Origin: Amoebidium appalachense
Taxonomy: Eukaryota > Ichthyosporea
Direction: 5' to 3'
NCBI GenBank assembly: GCA_963693365.1
Contig: CAVNZM010000001.1
Location: forward strand, 14,632,001-14,696,000
Length of the DNA: 64,000 nucleotides
Positions 41,101 to 63,992 of the stretch are shown here, one piece after another; positions within the stretch are counted from its first letter, which is position 1; each line of letters opens with the position of its first letter. Position numbers and translations under genes: made by a program. A model generated the notes under the pieces. The model made no database searches. It was given only the letters and a program-made list of their open reading frames with translations, and was not told where the DNA came from.

Positions 41101-44100
41101 CCTCTCCCCCCCTCCCCCGCGCACTGAATCAGCCATCATTCCGGCTCCTCCATTCATCCTTCCCTACATACACAGAGCCAAATTCCACTTTGTGCCAAAT
41201 TTCGCTTTCGCAAATTCCACTTTGAGCCAAATTTCGCTTTCGTTTTTTTTAATTAAGGTCTATGCCGGGGTTTCTCGATTATGTCGTAATTTATAATAAA
41301 TGTGATGTCATTGATGATGTCACGAATTTTAAATGACGTCACCGGATCACGGACAGTGTGGACTGGATATGGGCACCACTGGATATGGGCACATCTGGAT
41401 ATGGGCACCTCTGGCGGTCGACCCGCCCGATCGGGTCGAGTCGGGCCGGGCTTTGACCCGACCCTGATATTCGGGTCAGATTCGGGTCAACCAATCGGAT
41501 GCGTGCATTTTACTTTTGGCGCGCTCCCAACTTGGCGCGCTGGCTCTGCCGGCCCATTCTGTAACGTGTACGTTCCGGTTCGTCTTCACTTCTCGTTTCG
41601 TATCACTGTGTTTGGTGCTCTTTTCAAGTTTTCACTGGAGCCAAAAGTTTTTTTTCAAGTTTTCACTGGAGTCAAAAGTTTTTAAGTAACTGTAACACGG
41701 GATACGTATGTATACACCTTTCACCACCTACTTCTTTTACTTCTTACCTTTTTACCTCTTTATCCTTATTCCTCCTCATTCTCCTCCTGGTTCTCACTGG
41801 TGCAGCAGTTAGAATGGCGTACTTTAAAGCGTCTAATATCAGGTATGAAAAAGCCCAGGAAAAAGCGTTTAAAAAGCGCATGCAAGGGGCTTCCAAAAAG
41901 GGTCTCAAGAAGAGCAAGTCAATAAAGCGCCTTTCTCTGGAAGATAGGCTCGATATCATTAAGCGTGTTCGGGCGGGGCAGTCGCATTCGAAAGTGGGTG
42001 AAGCGTATGGTGACAGTGCGCTTGCGCAAGTTGGCCCCCTAAACCACAGATCGATTAGATCTCCCTAAACCCAAAAGTGCCCGTCCGACCTGGTGCCCAT
42101 ATCCAGTCCACACCGTACATTGTGGCTCACCAGCCTATGCTCATGAGGCCCTTGCAAAAATATCCCGAATATCTTTTGATATTCAGGGGGCAATTCGATA
42201 TATGATATATCTCGTGTTATTCAGAGATTAGGCAGGATATATCGAATGATATTCAGGGGACGGACCAAAAAATGACTTATCATATAAATCTTTCAGGGCA
42301 TGATATATCACGGCTTTATAAACGGGATATATCCCTTGTTTTCAGTGTAAAAATATGTGATAAACTCAACAAAAAGTTACAGAAAACTCGTAATTCACAC
42401 TTCCTGCACTACCAAATCCTGCCTTTTAGCCTAAAAAGGGCCTAAAAGCGACCAGATTGCTTCGGATTGCTCTTAAATTAACGACCTTGGGATATATGCT
42501 CTCTGAATGGATCTCACAAAAATAGCGGATATCGAAACAAAATTTCGTTTATTTCCTTATTTGGGTTAAAATCAAGATATTTTTCGCGATATTCAGGGCA
42601 AAATATCGGGATATTTCGATTTGATATTCAGGTCAACGTCGAGATATTTATTTGATATATCCCGTGATGTTCAGGGGCCTTCAAGATATTTTCAAATGAT
42701 ATTCAGGGGCTTGCCGGGATACTTTTGTGATATTCATGGCAACATTCGATATTTTCGTGATATATCCTGAATGATATTCAGGGCAAAAATCGGGATATTT
42801 TTGCAAAGGCCTACAGCCGAAGCCGATAAAACTGCGAGCACTGATTGGTAATTGCCATATATGAAATGTTCGTTTTAGGAAAGTCCGGACATGGATAAAA
42901 AATTACGTCACGATCGAGAAAGGAGAAAGGCCGACATAGTCGGTAAGTTGGTTTTCTGTGTTCTTCCTCTACTCCGTTTCTCTCCCTCCCTCCCTCTTCC
43001 TCCCTTTCTTCACCCCCCCCCCCCCCCCCCCCCAAAACTCTACAATCGAACCAGCTACTTCCATCGAACCACATTAAACATGCAAGTGCAAAGATTACTT
43101 TATGCCCACACACGGATGCAATTTACCTTTTTTTCCCCTCACCCTTCTCTCCGCCACCTTTCTAGCACTCTTCTCACTCTAACCATTGCTTCCCTTTCTT
43201 TAGACTACCTCCTGCCCAGAGTGTTTTAAACTTTACTTTGCTCCCCCGCTTCTTCTCCCTTAACCATCACTTTCTTCCATCCCTTTCTCCTCATAGCAAG
43301 GGTCAGGCTATAGAATCCAAGATTTAATGAACAAGGCATGCAATGTAAGCACTACACATACAAGATGCAGCAAAATAAGGGCCATTCCTCCACTCTCGGG
43401 GGGTGGGGTGGGGTGGGGTGGCGGGGGGGGGGGGGGGGGGGGGGGGGCACTACGGGTCACAACAGCAGGACAAGAAACAGGACGCAGGACGCAGGACACA
43501 TGCAAAAGCAAAGTTTCCAGTAAATGCAACACCAGCAACGCAGTACGTGCGGTTTAGCAGAACCCATCCTTGGGGGGGAGCCAAGAGAGAGGGCGAGAGA
43601 AGGGCTAAGGGGGAAGGAGGGAGAGAGAGGTGGAGTCCTTGTTTCAAGTTGCCCCCGTTGGACGGGGGGGGGGGGGGGGTACAGTGGCAAGGAAAGAAGT
43701 GCAAAGTACACAGGCATGACCGGGGGAGCGGAGGGGGGAGGGGGAGGGCGCACAGAGAGAGGGGTGGGGGGGTACCTGAGTTCGGTGAAGCCCTTGACGG
43801 AGCTGTTCACTTTGACGTATATCGTCTGCTCCACGGGGGTGCCCTCCTTCAAGACGGCCCTCTCCGGTGACGTCACCAGAGATATCTTGCCTCCGCCTGG
43901 CGGAAACGCGTATTCGATGGGCTCCATGCCCGGTCCCGCAATCACCATCTGTCGATCCGAGTAATCATGTGTCAGCATGCGTTAGCCATGTCCTTGTGTA
44001 ATGGCTTGGGGAAAGAAAGAGGGGAACGGTTATGAGTGCTTTCGTGGGGAGGGAGAAGAGAGAACTTGTTGATATCTTTCCCTCCCCAGGAAAGATATTA

Positions 44101-47100
44101 ACAAGGACCGAGACCATCCGTGCTGCACGTGCAAAGGAGGAGGAAACGGTCTGCCCTGGAGAACTCAGGGGAAGATGGGAGCAAGGAAGAGGGAGAAAGG
44201 TCGGGGCCACACAAATTTGCGGGGGGGGGGGGGGGGGGGGAGGGAGGGAGGAAGGGAGGAATGGGTGGGGGTTGGGGTGATGTTGGTTGGGAGGGTTGGG
44301 GGGGGGGGGGGGAGGGGGGAAACAGAAGTATTGGTGGGAAGAACTGACAGGGGCAGCAAGGAGGAGGGGAAGGATAGAGGGTTGGCTTATCGTATAATAT
44401 ACAGTACGAAACACGAAGACTCAAACGAAGAAAGAGCCTGACAGGGAAAGGAACACATGAAAGGGAGAGCAACACAAGTGGAGCCAAGGTTATCAGTAAG
44501 GTAGTCTGCGGTACGGCGCACATCGAGTGATGCTAGTCTGTCAGTGTGGCATATCGACAACATCTGGGCCAGGGATGAACGTGTGCTCTGAGATCCACTT
44601 AACGTGTGGGACCCAGGACTATTGCCCCCGAAAAAAAATACTCTCCTGAAAAGAGAGATAATACGGCTCGCATGACTTCCCCTTAAGATTTACTGTCGCA
44701 AAGCTGCCGCAAAATGACTGCTGCAGACGTTTCTAGAAAAAGCTGCCTGCATCTTGCGGCAAAGTATGGCCTGATCAGTGAGAGTGCGTGTCATAAGTGT
44801 GGTAGGAGGAGGCGGAACTTCTTTGTAGCATAGAGTGGATTTGGTGCTAAATGGGGTTTTTGCGCAAATGAATATAGAAAGAGGGGCCGTTGATGTGAGA
44901 TGTATCGCTTTAAGCTAATGGCGCTGAAAACAGCGATTGTACCGCAACTGAAAGGAACGCTTTCTGGCCATGATGTTGGTGAATGGAATCGTGAGACTTG
45001 GTGTCACAAACTCAAACAATTGCAAAGGACCCGGCAAGGGACCCCGCAGCAGTGGCTAGTCAACTACTCAGAGTCACACTTCCACATCTCCCACCCTATT
45101 CCTGGGCTACACTTACACACATCCAAAAGCATACCTTTGTCAAATGTATGCGAGGGTCATGCCTCTCGTAGGACATCTTTGACTGATATTGCCCCATGAT
45201 GCCGGCTTGTAGTGGCCCAATAAGGGCAGCCGCGGGGAACTACTAAACCTGTGCTAACAGAAAAAAACTGAAACAATTAGAACACAAGACAACTACTTGT
45301 GTTTTTTTTGAACAACAGGGGAAAAAACGAAAAGGGCGCCCCTCCCTTTCCGATTTGTGCTCTCCGAAATCCTCGTATCGAGTTTATTTGAACGCGGCTT
45401 GCCACGACATTACCCGTCATAGCCGTGCGTGATATTTAACGAATCTAAACTCTCATATAGTCTGTTCCGCGGTGTTCCGACTGAACTTCCGAGTCCGACT
45501 GACACCGACCAAGTTGGCCCAGTGTAACCCAGCTCTGCTACTGTCGAATTGAATCCGTGCCATAGTGGTCTATTAAATATATAAATTATATTGTATATAT
45601 TTTGAATTCGGGCAATATTTCTATAACTATGCTTTCTTTTGCTGGTATTGTTGCACGCTAGCTCTAAGCGTAGATATGAGCTCGAGGACATAAATTGTAA
45701 GATTGAAGTTCGTTCACTGAATGCGCCTATCGGAAATGATGACTAATGTTCTTGATTTCAGCATCCAAATAACCAATAGGAGCTGTCCAAACCGATTGTA
45801 TATCACAAAGGCCAATAGGAATCCACCAAGATGACACCAATAGGATTGCCCGAGCGGTGCACCATTCTGATTGGAGGAATATTACAAGCGATGTAAAACG
45901 CAAAGGCAGCGGACCACGACGGTAGCCAGCCAACCTACTGTACGCAAAATGGTACGGTCCTCTATCGATCAGACCATAAAAAAGACATAAATATGGGTAA
46001 ACGCTTTCACAGAAGCCTTGTATTCGTAGCATCAAACATAATATCGCTCACTGTCTTCAACATTCTCTAATGGACACATTCGGAGATGACGCCATGCACA
46101 GATAAGCCACCAAGTTGCTAGAAGCATGCTTCCCCCCCAGATCTAGAAGCATGCAAAATATCCCTGATTCACTGAACCATATATAGGTGATCGTAGGAAT
46201 TTCCCTTTTTCGTATATATGTATGAACAGGGTGTGATATTATTTGTTTTAGCTAGTCAAGGCAACTTTCACGTCAACCTGGATGGCCCTAATAGAGCCAA
46301 CACCGGTGTACTTTCTTATATCCTTGGCCCTCTTTTAGGGCCAAATTTCCAAAAAAAAAAAATTGATGGACCTAACCTCAAAAAGTTAGGGGCTATTATC
46401 GGACTTTCAACTTTCAAGGAAAATTCATTTTCTGGCCCAGCAGGCTACCCACACGCCAGCCTGCTTCACGGTTTTGTGGCAGCCGCCAACCACCCACGTT
46501 CCACTTGAAGACTTGCGCACACACGCAGACACGTTCCACTTGAAGACTTGCGCACAGACGCAAACCCAAGACTCTCGGCGCTGGCAGTGGGTGTGCACAA
46601 TGCATAGTCCCGGTGGCCGTGGTCCTTTATCTCTTCATATAAAGTTTTCAGTTTCCCCGCCACACACCTATCTTGAACGATGTATTTGTGCGTGTGCAAG
46701 GTTGACAAGCAGCAGCACCCAAGCTCTAGAGCGATATCAGGCCATGGCCAGATGGCCTGAAATGTCACAAGACCATGTCCGTGTGAGTCACCTAGCAAAA
46801 CCCTCATACACGACAGACTGGCCCTTACGTGTTTTGAGTATAAAGCGTGATGCCCCGTGCCTATCAAGGTGGCACAGTTTCCGATGTTTGCTTTCAGCAT
46901 AATCAGTGTTGTTCGGATCGACTACCGTAGTACGTGAACATGATTTGCACACGTGTCCAAATGTGCATTTGCGTGCTAGAGGATTCATGGATCTTGAAAG
47001 GTCTGGAAGTCCATTTCATTCTGCACCGAAAATGTCGCCTTCACAGCAACAAGTCAGCATCTTTTCAGATTAGTGCACCTATCCCGCTCGTTATTTGCAG

Positions 47101-47460
47101 GACTTCGCTTTTGGTACCCTCCTATACCCACACAAAAAAAACGTAGAGAGCTAAGTGATGATACCTCTCATCGAATTGGGTGAGCTTTTAAATGTCGCCT
47201 TCACAGTCAACGAATTTCAATGCATCAGTGGCTATCCAACGGCCAACAGCCCAACAGTTCTGCATCTAGTAGCAATCATATGCAGCATCAGCAGCATCGA
47301 TGACAGTGTCTAGATCTCGGTGCGTCATAATTATTGACAGACATAATTAGGGCTTTGCTCCTCGTTAATCATCAGACCATTATCTCCTGGCAGGTATGGG
47401 TTATGCTGACGGTTTCCGTCAGGACATAATATTTTTGACGACTAAGGGGCGGAGAAGAGG

Positions 47461-47507
<47 letters not shown>

Positions 47508-48307
47508 AAAGGGGGGATCCTGGACCCCATTTCGACGCCTAGCACCGGTTTGGACGTTTTGAACGTTTTGATCGACATCCAGCATGGTGGAAGCATAGCA
47601 CAATGTTATGTTTGGCTTATTCGTCACCAGACTGAAAGAACGATGCACACAAATACCTTTGAACATTGGGTGGGGTGGGGTGGTGGTGGTGGTCATGGTG
47701 GTGGTGGGGGGGAATGGTTGTGGCAAAGGGAAATATCCTGAACACAAATAACAAACCATCCAATATGCTTATTGTTACCGCTTATTTCGTTGGCTGCAGG
47801 CTTAAAACGGCACCTACCAGCAGTTAGTCTTGGCAGAATGCAGGGTGGTGTGTGTAGTATGGCTGCAATCAACCACATGGCACCACCCCTGTAAATAGAA
47901 GCAAGAGTTTCTGTGTGCATGTGTGTTTCTTGGTGTGTATAAGTGTGTCTGTCACGGTGGTATCAAGTGTATGTATATGGTGGGTTTTCTCTCCCTCTCG
48001 TTTTTTCACGCCACAGACAGGCGGAGGGGCTACCGTATACGTGCTAGTACTACTAGTAAACCAAGATTCAGTCCTTCGTCCTTTGGTCCCTACCTCGCTG
48101 ATTCTTGAAAAAAATTGTCTCTTCGGACACCAACTCTCATAATCCAACAGATACACACATGCAGTGGTGATGCACCAAGGAGCCGCCAAGAGTCCACATG
48201 AAGCCCATTCTATCAAATCAAAATCCACCTGCTTTTCGTCACTCGGCCGTCTCCTTACTCCTCACCTGCAGGCAAAAGCCATCAGAACACAGTCCTATTT
48301 ACCCAAA

Positions 48308-48344
<37 letters not shown>

Positions 48345-48427
48345 CCCTCCACCCCCTCACCCACCCATTCACACAAGCCCCAACACCAACACCACCACCA
48401 CCACAATCTAGTTCCCCTTCCCCCCCC

Positions 48428-48465
<38 letters not shown>

Positions 48466-48845
48466 ATGGCCACCCACCCACCCCACCCCACCCCACCCCA
48501 CCTGGGAGGGTCCCTCCAAATATTGGTTTGTTGCCCAGCCTTGTCTGATGATTTAACCTGAGTGAAAAAAGCACTTTGTACATGTGGTTTCCTAATGAAG
48601 TAGTGTGGGGTCCGTGGTTGTTTATTAATTCTGAGTGCGTGTACGTGTGTGTGTGTGTGTGAGTGTGTGCGTGCACCCGGGTGCATGCGTGTTTGTGTAT
48701 TTGCCATTGCACGACAAGAAGCAGGAGCCCAGAAAGCAAAGGAGGGAGAGGGGAGGGGGGGGTTTACCTTGTGCCTTAGCTCCTCGGTTTTCAGCTTGTG
48801 ATACTGCACGCCCCAGTGGTTAGTGTCTACTCGTAGAATAAACCA
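3620..48845 (-). CDS. AHNAK-like giant repeat protein gene (multi-exon, 5' end unresolved)
   Basis: This gene model has small exons at 48,768-48,845 (A), 43,776-43,948 (B), 40,539-40,772 (C), 32,824-32,906 (D), 31,876-31,954 (E) and 30,738-30,826 (F), then one giant exon at 3,620-29,100. Exons C to F and the giant exon join in phase through GT/AG sites: C ends with one extra base, D supplies two, D to E is phase 0, E ends with one base, F supplies two, F to the giant exon is phase 0. A to B is also phase 0. B to C does not match: B leaves two bases and C needs one, so an exon is missing or was not recognised. Short 5' exons followed by one giant repeat-coding exon is the known layout of AHNAK genes. 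I do not recognise a domain in A-F and see no PDZ signature. AHNAK proteins are large submembrane scaffolds in vertebrates. That role here is an analogy only. Confidence 0.6.
5100..28510 (-). repeat. 27-bp coding minisatellite with higher-order units
   Basis: The basic unit is 27 bp (9 residues, pattern G-D-V/A-K-L-P-x-x-x). Groups of these units are punctuated by a module encoding DGLKLAAAGLGGALAAGLG and KLPSGNIKG. I count 32 modules. Exact spacings measured between adjacent modules include 537, 753, 888 and 1,023 bp. All leave remainder 24 on division by 27, so modules differ by whole 27-bp units. The same spacings recur in different parts of the array (537 and 888 repeatedly), which suggests unequal crossing-over or conversion of larger blocks. 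Confidence 0.9.
17541..17550 (-). other. Single-base deletion (frameshift) in the giant exon
   Basis: Every comparable unit reads AGAGAGGGGAGCTTGACG on the plus strand. Here it reads AGAGAGGGAGCTTGACG, one G fewer. The two long minus-strand frames (29,100 down to 17,350, and from about 17,550 down to 3,620) are offset by exactly one base across this point. The spacing between the flanking modules (17,106 to 18,128) is 1,022 bp, while the next interval is 1,023. This may be a real allele or pseudogene lesion, or an assembly error in a G run. The otherwise clean frames on both sides favour a recent event or an error. Confidence 0.9.
29101..30737 (-). other. Intron between exon F and the giant exon
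   Basis: The intron begins with donor GTAACATC followed by a C run (minus strand) and ends with acceptor CAATGCAG. It contains GT-rich DNA at about 29,150-29,640, a small tandem repeat at 29,641-29,816, G runs at 30,295-30,325 and 30,509-30,545, and GT/TGG repeats at 30,370-30,431. I see no coding exon. Confidence 0.65.
29641..29816. repeat. Minisatellite with TACGTTAAGTATACAT core
   Basis: Three copies of TGATGAACGTACGTTAAGTA plus TACAT occur at 29,641, 29,678 and 29,731, the last with one inserted A. They are interspersed with three copies of ATGCACGGGC at about 29,706, 29,761 and 29,789. Spacer length varies. No gene overlaps. Confidence 0.75.
30738..30826 (-). CDS. AHNAK-like gene exon F
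   Basis: The exon runs from acceptor TTTTCCATGCAG to donor TCG|GTAACATC. It encodes GLPLVTMYLYHIVNTTGPSG and then a Gly/Pro/Ala/Gln/Ser tail, whose composition blends into the Ala/Gly/Pro start of the giant exon. Its two leading bases complete the codon left by exon E. It ends at phase 0, which matches the giant exon. The C run starts 8 nt into the following intron. Confidence 0.6.
30827..31875 (-). other. Intron E-F
   Basis: No gene is seen. It holds a G run at about 31,348-31,378, C runs at 31,654-31,683, (CA)n at 31,684-31,734 and CA-rich DNA to about 31,858. A plus-strand AATAAA-like sequence is not meaningful for the minus-strand gene. Confidence 0.55.
31876..31954 (-). CDS. AHNAK-like gene exon E
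   Basis: The 79-nt exon lies between acceptor CCACCATGCAG and donor ATCG|GTACGTGG. It encodes YRQRIKAELEQTGHWRFVHK and then HCYADI plus one base. It starts at phase 0 after exon D and carries one base into exon F. I recognise no domain. The non-repetitive, mixed composition and matching phases support a real exon. Confidence 0.55.
31955..32823 (-). other. Intron D-E
   Basis: No gene is seen. It holds several C runs on the plus strand (about 31,994-32,027, 32,118-32,135, 32,270-32,289, 32,322-32,341) and CA repeats near 32,752-32,775. The proline- and histidine-rich frames here are repeat translations. Confidence 0.5.
32824..32906 (-). CDS. AHNAK-like gene exon D
   Basis: The 83-nt exon lies between acceptor CCACCATCCACAG and donor ACGAGG|GTACGTATG. 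With the base from exon C it reads ASTDTTFSAEIHLPELNLTK then DYVINLTR and ends at phase 0. Two N-glycosylation-type sequons (NLT) are visible. That matters only if this part is extracellular, which is unknown. No domain is recognised. Confidence 0.6.
33148..33795. repeat. 648-bp direct repeat, copy 1
   Basis: The block runs from TTTGAATGCGTC after a G run to GGGAGCTGTCG. I found no difference from the copy at 34,726-35,373. The first 255 bp or so is the SINE-like repeat seen elsewhere. The remaining 390 bp is found only in these two places, so the pair looks like a recent local duplication. Its short open frames are identical in both copies and have no recognised product. Confidence 0.85.
34726..35373. 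repeat. 648-bp direct repeat, copy 2
   Basis: Same length and orientation as 33,148-33,795, offset by 1,578 bp. Both copies start immediately after a G run. After the shared GGGAGCTGTCG end the sequences are unrelated. Confidence 0.85.
35622..37126. repeat. Polypurine region with (A)n, (GA)n and (G)n tracts
   Basis: It contains an A run, then (GA)n to about 35,790 and a G run near 35,796-35,812. From 36,530 to 37,126 G runs, A runs and GA repeats alternate almost without pyrimidines, except for 36,735-36,835. A SINE-like copy (36,001-36,283) interrupts it. Such mirror-symmetric purine tracts can form triplex DNA. The tract ends about 20 bp 3' of the retroelement stop codon. Confidence 0.85.
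36001..36283 (-). mobile_element. SINE-like repeat, longer diverged copy
   Basis: The plus strand runs from TTTTGAATGCGGAACACAG after a G run to TTGCTTATGCAAGCAAGG. It aligns along its whole length with the copies at 33,148, 34,726 and 50,509 but is clearly diverged. Read on the minus strand it ends in poly(C). A tRNA-like B-box resemblance (GGGGTCGAAACTC) lies about 110 bp from the minus-strand 5' end. Confidence 0.6.
37147..40188 (-). mobile_element. Penelope-like retroelement ORF with N-terminal GIY-YIG endonuclease and RT
   Basis: A single uninterrupted 1,013-codon frame. Residues 101-200 look like a GIY-YIG nuclease: IYVVF (102-106), CYVGET (114-119), Arg125 and Glu185 in a suitable position. 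A Pro/Ala linker (234-250) follows. A Cys/His cluster at 398-434 (CKH, CPC and spaced His) may be a zinc finger. Reverse-transcriptase motifs are FRFIANSSA (624-632), VFDFSTLYT (701-709, catalytic Asp), IPMGTNCAVF (804-813), RYIDDL (847-852, catalytic Asp pair) and VPYLDL (890-895). A permuted order with the endonuclease first defines the Chlamys/Naiad branch of Penelope-like elements, so this is probably a Naiad-type element. The stop is TAG. No in-frame UGA is seen, although some Naiads use selenocysteine. It sits in the sense orientation inside intron C-D. No hammerhead ribozyme or long repeats were recognised, so the element ends are unknown. Confidence 0.85.
40189..40538 (-). other. Intron C-D, 5' part, with a decayed SINE-like copy
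   Basis: It holds G runs at 40,259-40,280 and 40,507-40,530, (GT)n at 40,480-40,498 and a diverged SINE-like fragment at about 40,355-40,440 (core AGCAGAGTCCGCCCTC). The retroelement 5' flank, including an ATATAGATATAT stretch, lies at 40,240-40,260. No exon is seen. Confidence 0.55.
40539..40772 (-). CDS. AHNAK-like gene exon C
   Basis: The 234-nt exon has a clear acceptor (CTTTTTTGTGCAG) and donor GTAACATC. Only one frame is open. It starts TVLVTQSIDSKNNTQTWFEC, continues with a basic KTARRRSS segment and ends EPYVLIYRYTVP plus one base. It reads like a beta-rich domain fragment. I could not assign it to a family. Its incoming phase does not fit exon B. Confidence 0.65.
41179..41242. repeat. 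Two tandem copies of a 32-bp unit
   Basis: The units at 41,179-41,210 and 41,211-41,242 begin CAAATTCCACTTTG and end ATTTCGCTTTCG. They differ at one base. Confidence 0.85.
41354..42115 (+). mobile_element. Tigger/pogo-type DNA transposon relic with terminal inverted repeats
   Basis: The left end GTGTGGACTGGATATGGGCA (from 41,356) is repeated inverted at the right end (42,091-42,115). The match extends about 23 bp. The left end also carries two more tandem copies of CTGGATATGGGCAC. Inside, an open frame at 41,814-42,068 encodes a Lys-rich N terminus followed by KRLSLEDRLDIIKRVRAGQS, typical of the CENP-B/Tigger N-terminal helix-turn-helix. The frame then departs from the family and stops, so the catalytic DDE domain is missing. 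The element is non-autonomous. A TA follows the right end but the expected TA at the left is not preserved. Confidence 0.75.
41814..42068 (+). pseudogene. Truncated Tigger-family transposase (N-terminal helix-turn-helix only)
   Basis: An 84-codon frame. Residues 1-38 are Lys/Arg-rich, and about residues 39-66 match the CENP-B N-terminal DNA-binding helix region (LSLEDRLDIIKRVRAGQSHS). Similarity ends after KVGEAYG, where full-length transposases continue with the second half of the helix-turn-helix. About 400 further residues are absent. Confidence 0.7.
42146..42812. mobile_element. MITE-like element with 23-bp terminal inverted repeats
   Basis: The left end AGGCCCTTGCAAAAATATCC (42,146 on) is matched inverted by the right end, finishing at 42,812, with one mismatch over about 23 bp. 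The 667-bp interior is AT-rich, has no gene, and contains many subterminal repeats of GATATTCAGGG and GATATATC in both halves. It lies only 30 bp from the Tigger-like relic. No target-site duplication was evident. Confidence 0.7.
43440..43590 (-). mobile_element. Decayed SINE-like copy
   Basis: It lies directly right of a G run (about 43,422-43,447) and keeps the core AGCAGAACCCATCCTTGGGG (consensus GCAGAGCCCATCCTCAGG) plus GGACACATGCAAA, which it shares with the copies at 36,001 and 57,670. Orientation is the same as all other copies. Confidence 0.5.
43776..43948 (-). CDS. AHNAK-like gene exon B
   Basis: The 173-nt exon lies between acceptor GGATCGACAG and donor CTCAG|GTACCCCCC. Only one frame is open. 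It starts MVIAGPGMEPIEYAFPPGGG and ends VKVNSSVKGFTEL plus two bases, suggestive of a beta-sandwich. The family is not recognised. It accepts exon A at phase 0. The C run begins at intron position 4, the closest of all. Confidence 0.6.
43949..48767 (-). other. Intron A-B
   Basis: It has G runs at 44,220-44,241, 44,300-44,311 and 47,464-47,506, and C runs at 48,312-48,341 and 48,430-48,465. The part 44,450-47,350 is unique-looking, moderately AT-rich DNA with a CCAAT cluster (45,770-45,875), an AT stretch near 45,576-45,605 and a 35-bp tandem repeat. Frames at 46,466-46,988 and 48,080-48,200 could be exons but no splice or homology evidence is good enough. A degraded transposase-like frame near 44,700-44,900 (C-x2-C motif, stops) is only a suspicion. 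Confidence 0.45.
46496..46565. repeat. Two tandem copies of a 35-bp unit
   Basis: ACGTTCCACTTGAAGACTTG followed by CGCACA..CGCA occurs at 46,496-46,530 and again at 46,531-46,565 with a few substitutions. No function is evident. Confidence 0.8.
48768..48845 (-). CDS. AHNAK-like gene exon A (start of model, not the true 5' end)
   Basis: The donor is clear: CACAAG|GTAAACCCCCC. The acceptor is either CTTAG at 48,846 (exon 78 nt, phase 0) or CGAGTAG ending at 48,827 (59 nt). The frame reads LRVDTNHWGVQYHKLKTEEL then RHK. There is no start codon, so at least one upstream exon exists. No domain is recognised. Confidence 0.5.
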
Positions 48846-48986
48846 CTAAGCCCCCCCCCCCCCCCCTCCCCCCCCCCCTCCCCCCCCCTCCCCTCCCCCC
48901 ATCCGTTCCGCTTCCCCCTCCCAGCCCACGGGTTAGCTTAAGGTCCCTCACTCAGCCGAGTCACAGAAACCAGAAAAAACACTTAC

Positions 48987-49038
48987 AAAGCTAAGTGACA
49001 AACAGAACAACGATCTCAGAACTATGGGTAATTTCCGT
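48987..49038 (-). CDS. Candidate small exon between the two genes
   Basis: Splice sites are strong: a long T run then GGTTCCCCCAG as acceptor, and GTAAGTG as donor. In one frame the 52 nt read RKLPIVLRSLFCLSLSF and leave phase 0, which would join exon A. In another frame it would give a short tail with a stop. It could be an upstream exon of the AHNAK-like gene or an alternative end of PUS7. Support is splice-site quality only. Confidence 0.3.
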
Positions 49039-49290
49039 CTGGGGGAACCAAAAAAAAAAAAAAAGTGTCGATGGGTATCTGGCTCTCGTGTGGGCACGGA
49101 ACATGGCCAAATGCTTGCGGACAAGGACGAGGTGGGGATTGGGGTGCGGTGGAATGGATGTTGTAAAAAAAAACCCCGGGTAGGTGGGTGGATTAGGGGT
49201 GAAACAGGCAGGATGGGGTAATGTGGGTGGATGGTATGTGTGTGGAAGTGGAAGGGGTTGGGGTGGATGGCTTGGGTGGGCTGTGGTGGT

Positions 49291-49323
<33 letters not shown>

Positions 49324-49327
49324 GTTG

Positions 49328-63658
<14,331 letters not shown>

Positions 63659-63961
63659 CTGCCCAAATCACCAACCAATCAGTGCCACAGAGACACCACC
63701 AAGAAGGTCCAAACTAACTAACAAGGATCGCAGATAAACCCCACCAACACCTACGAAAAACAATTCAAGCATTTGCCAAAATTTTGGCGGGAATAGAGCA
63801 ACCCCCCCCCCCCCCCCTCCCCGCCGCCCCCCCAAAAAGGGGGATTGTTCTCAGTTGCTTGTTGCTCTGCACAACCACATTATTTACACATAGACTGTAA
63901 TGACACGGACAGGGATCCAAACCCGATAGCTCTCTCTCTCTCTCTCTCTCCCTCCCTCCCT

Positions 63962-63992
<31 letters not shown>

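Larger units (their letters stand above)
40773..43775 (-). other. Intron B-C with DNA-transposon remnants
   Basis: It contains a 34-nt C run at 41,065-41,097, a 32-bp tandem duplication at 41,179-41,242, a Tigger-like relic, a MITE-like element and SINE-like fragments at 43,320-43,580. The B/C phase mismatch implies a further exon here or damage by the insertions, but I found no convincing candidate. A plus-strand GTAAGT at about 42,942 preceded by a short Lys/Arg-rich frame (from 42,891) is not enough to call a gene. Confidence 0.5.

Noticed and set aside
42891-42943. Plus-strand MDKKLRHDRERRKADIV followed by GTAAGT
   Set aside because: A short basic peptide and a donor alone. There is no acceptor or downstream exon, and it is on the opposite strand to both genes.
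44700-45250. Possible degraded transposase with a C-x2-C motif
   Set aside because: Several stops, no inverted ends and no second motif. The resemblance is too weak to call.
46466-46988. Minus- and plus-strand frames of 66-144 codons with some Cys pairs
   Set aside because: No matching splice sites, competing frames on both strands, and no recognised domain.
48084-48200. Minus-strand frame resembling an exon (FDLIEWASCGLLAAPW...)
   Set aside because: The donor-like GTAGGG is weak, no convincing acceptor was found, and its composition is not clearly coding.
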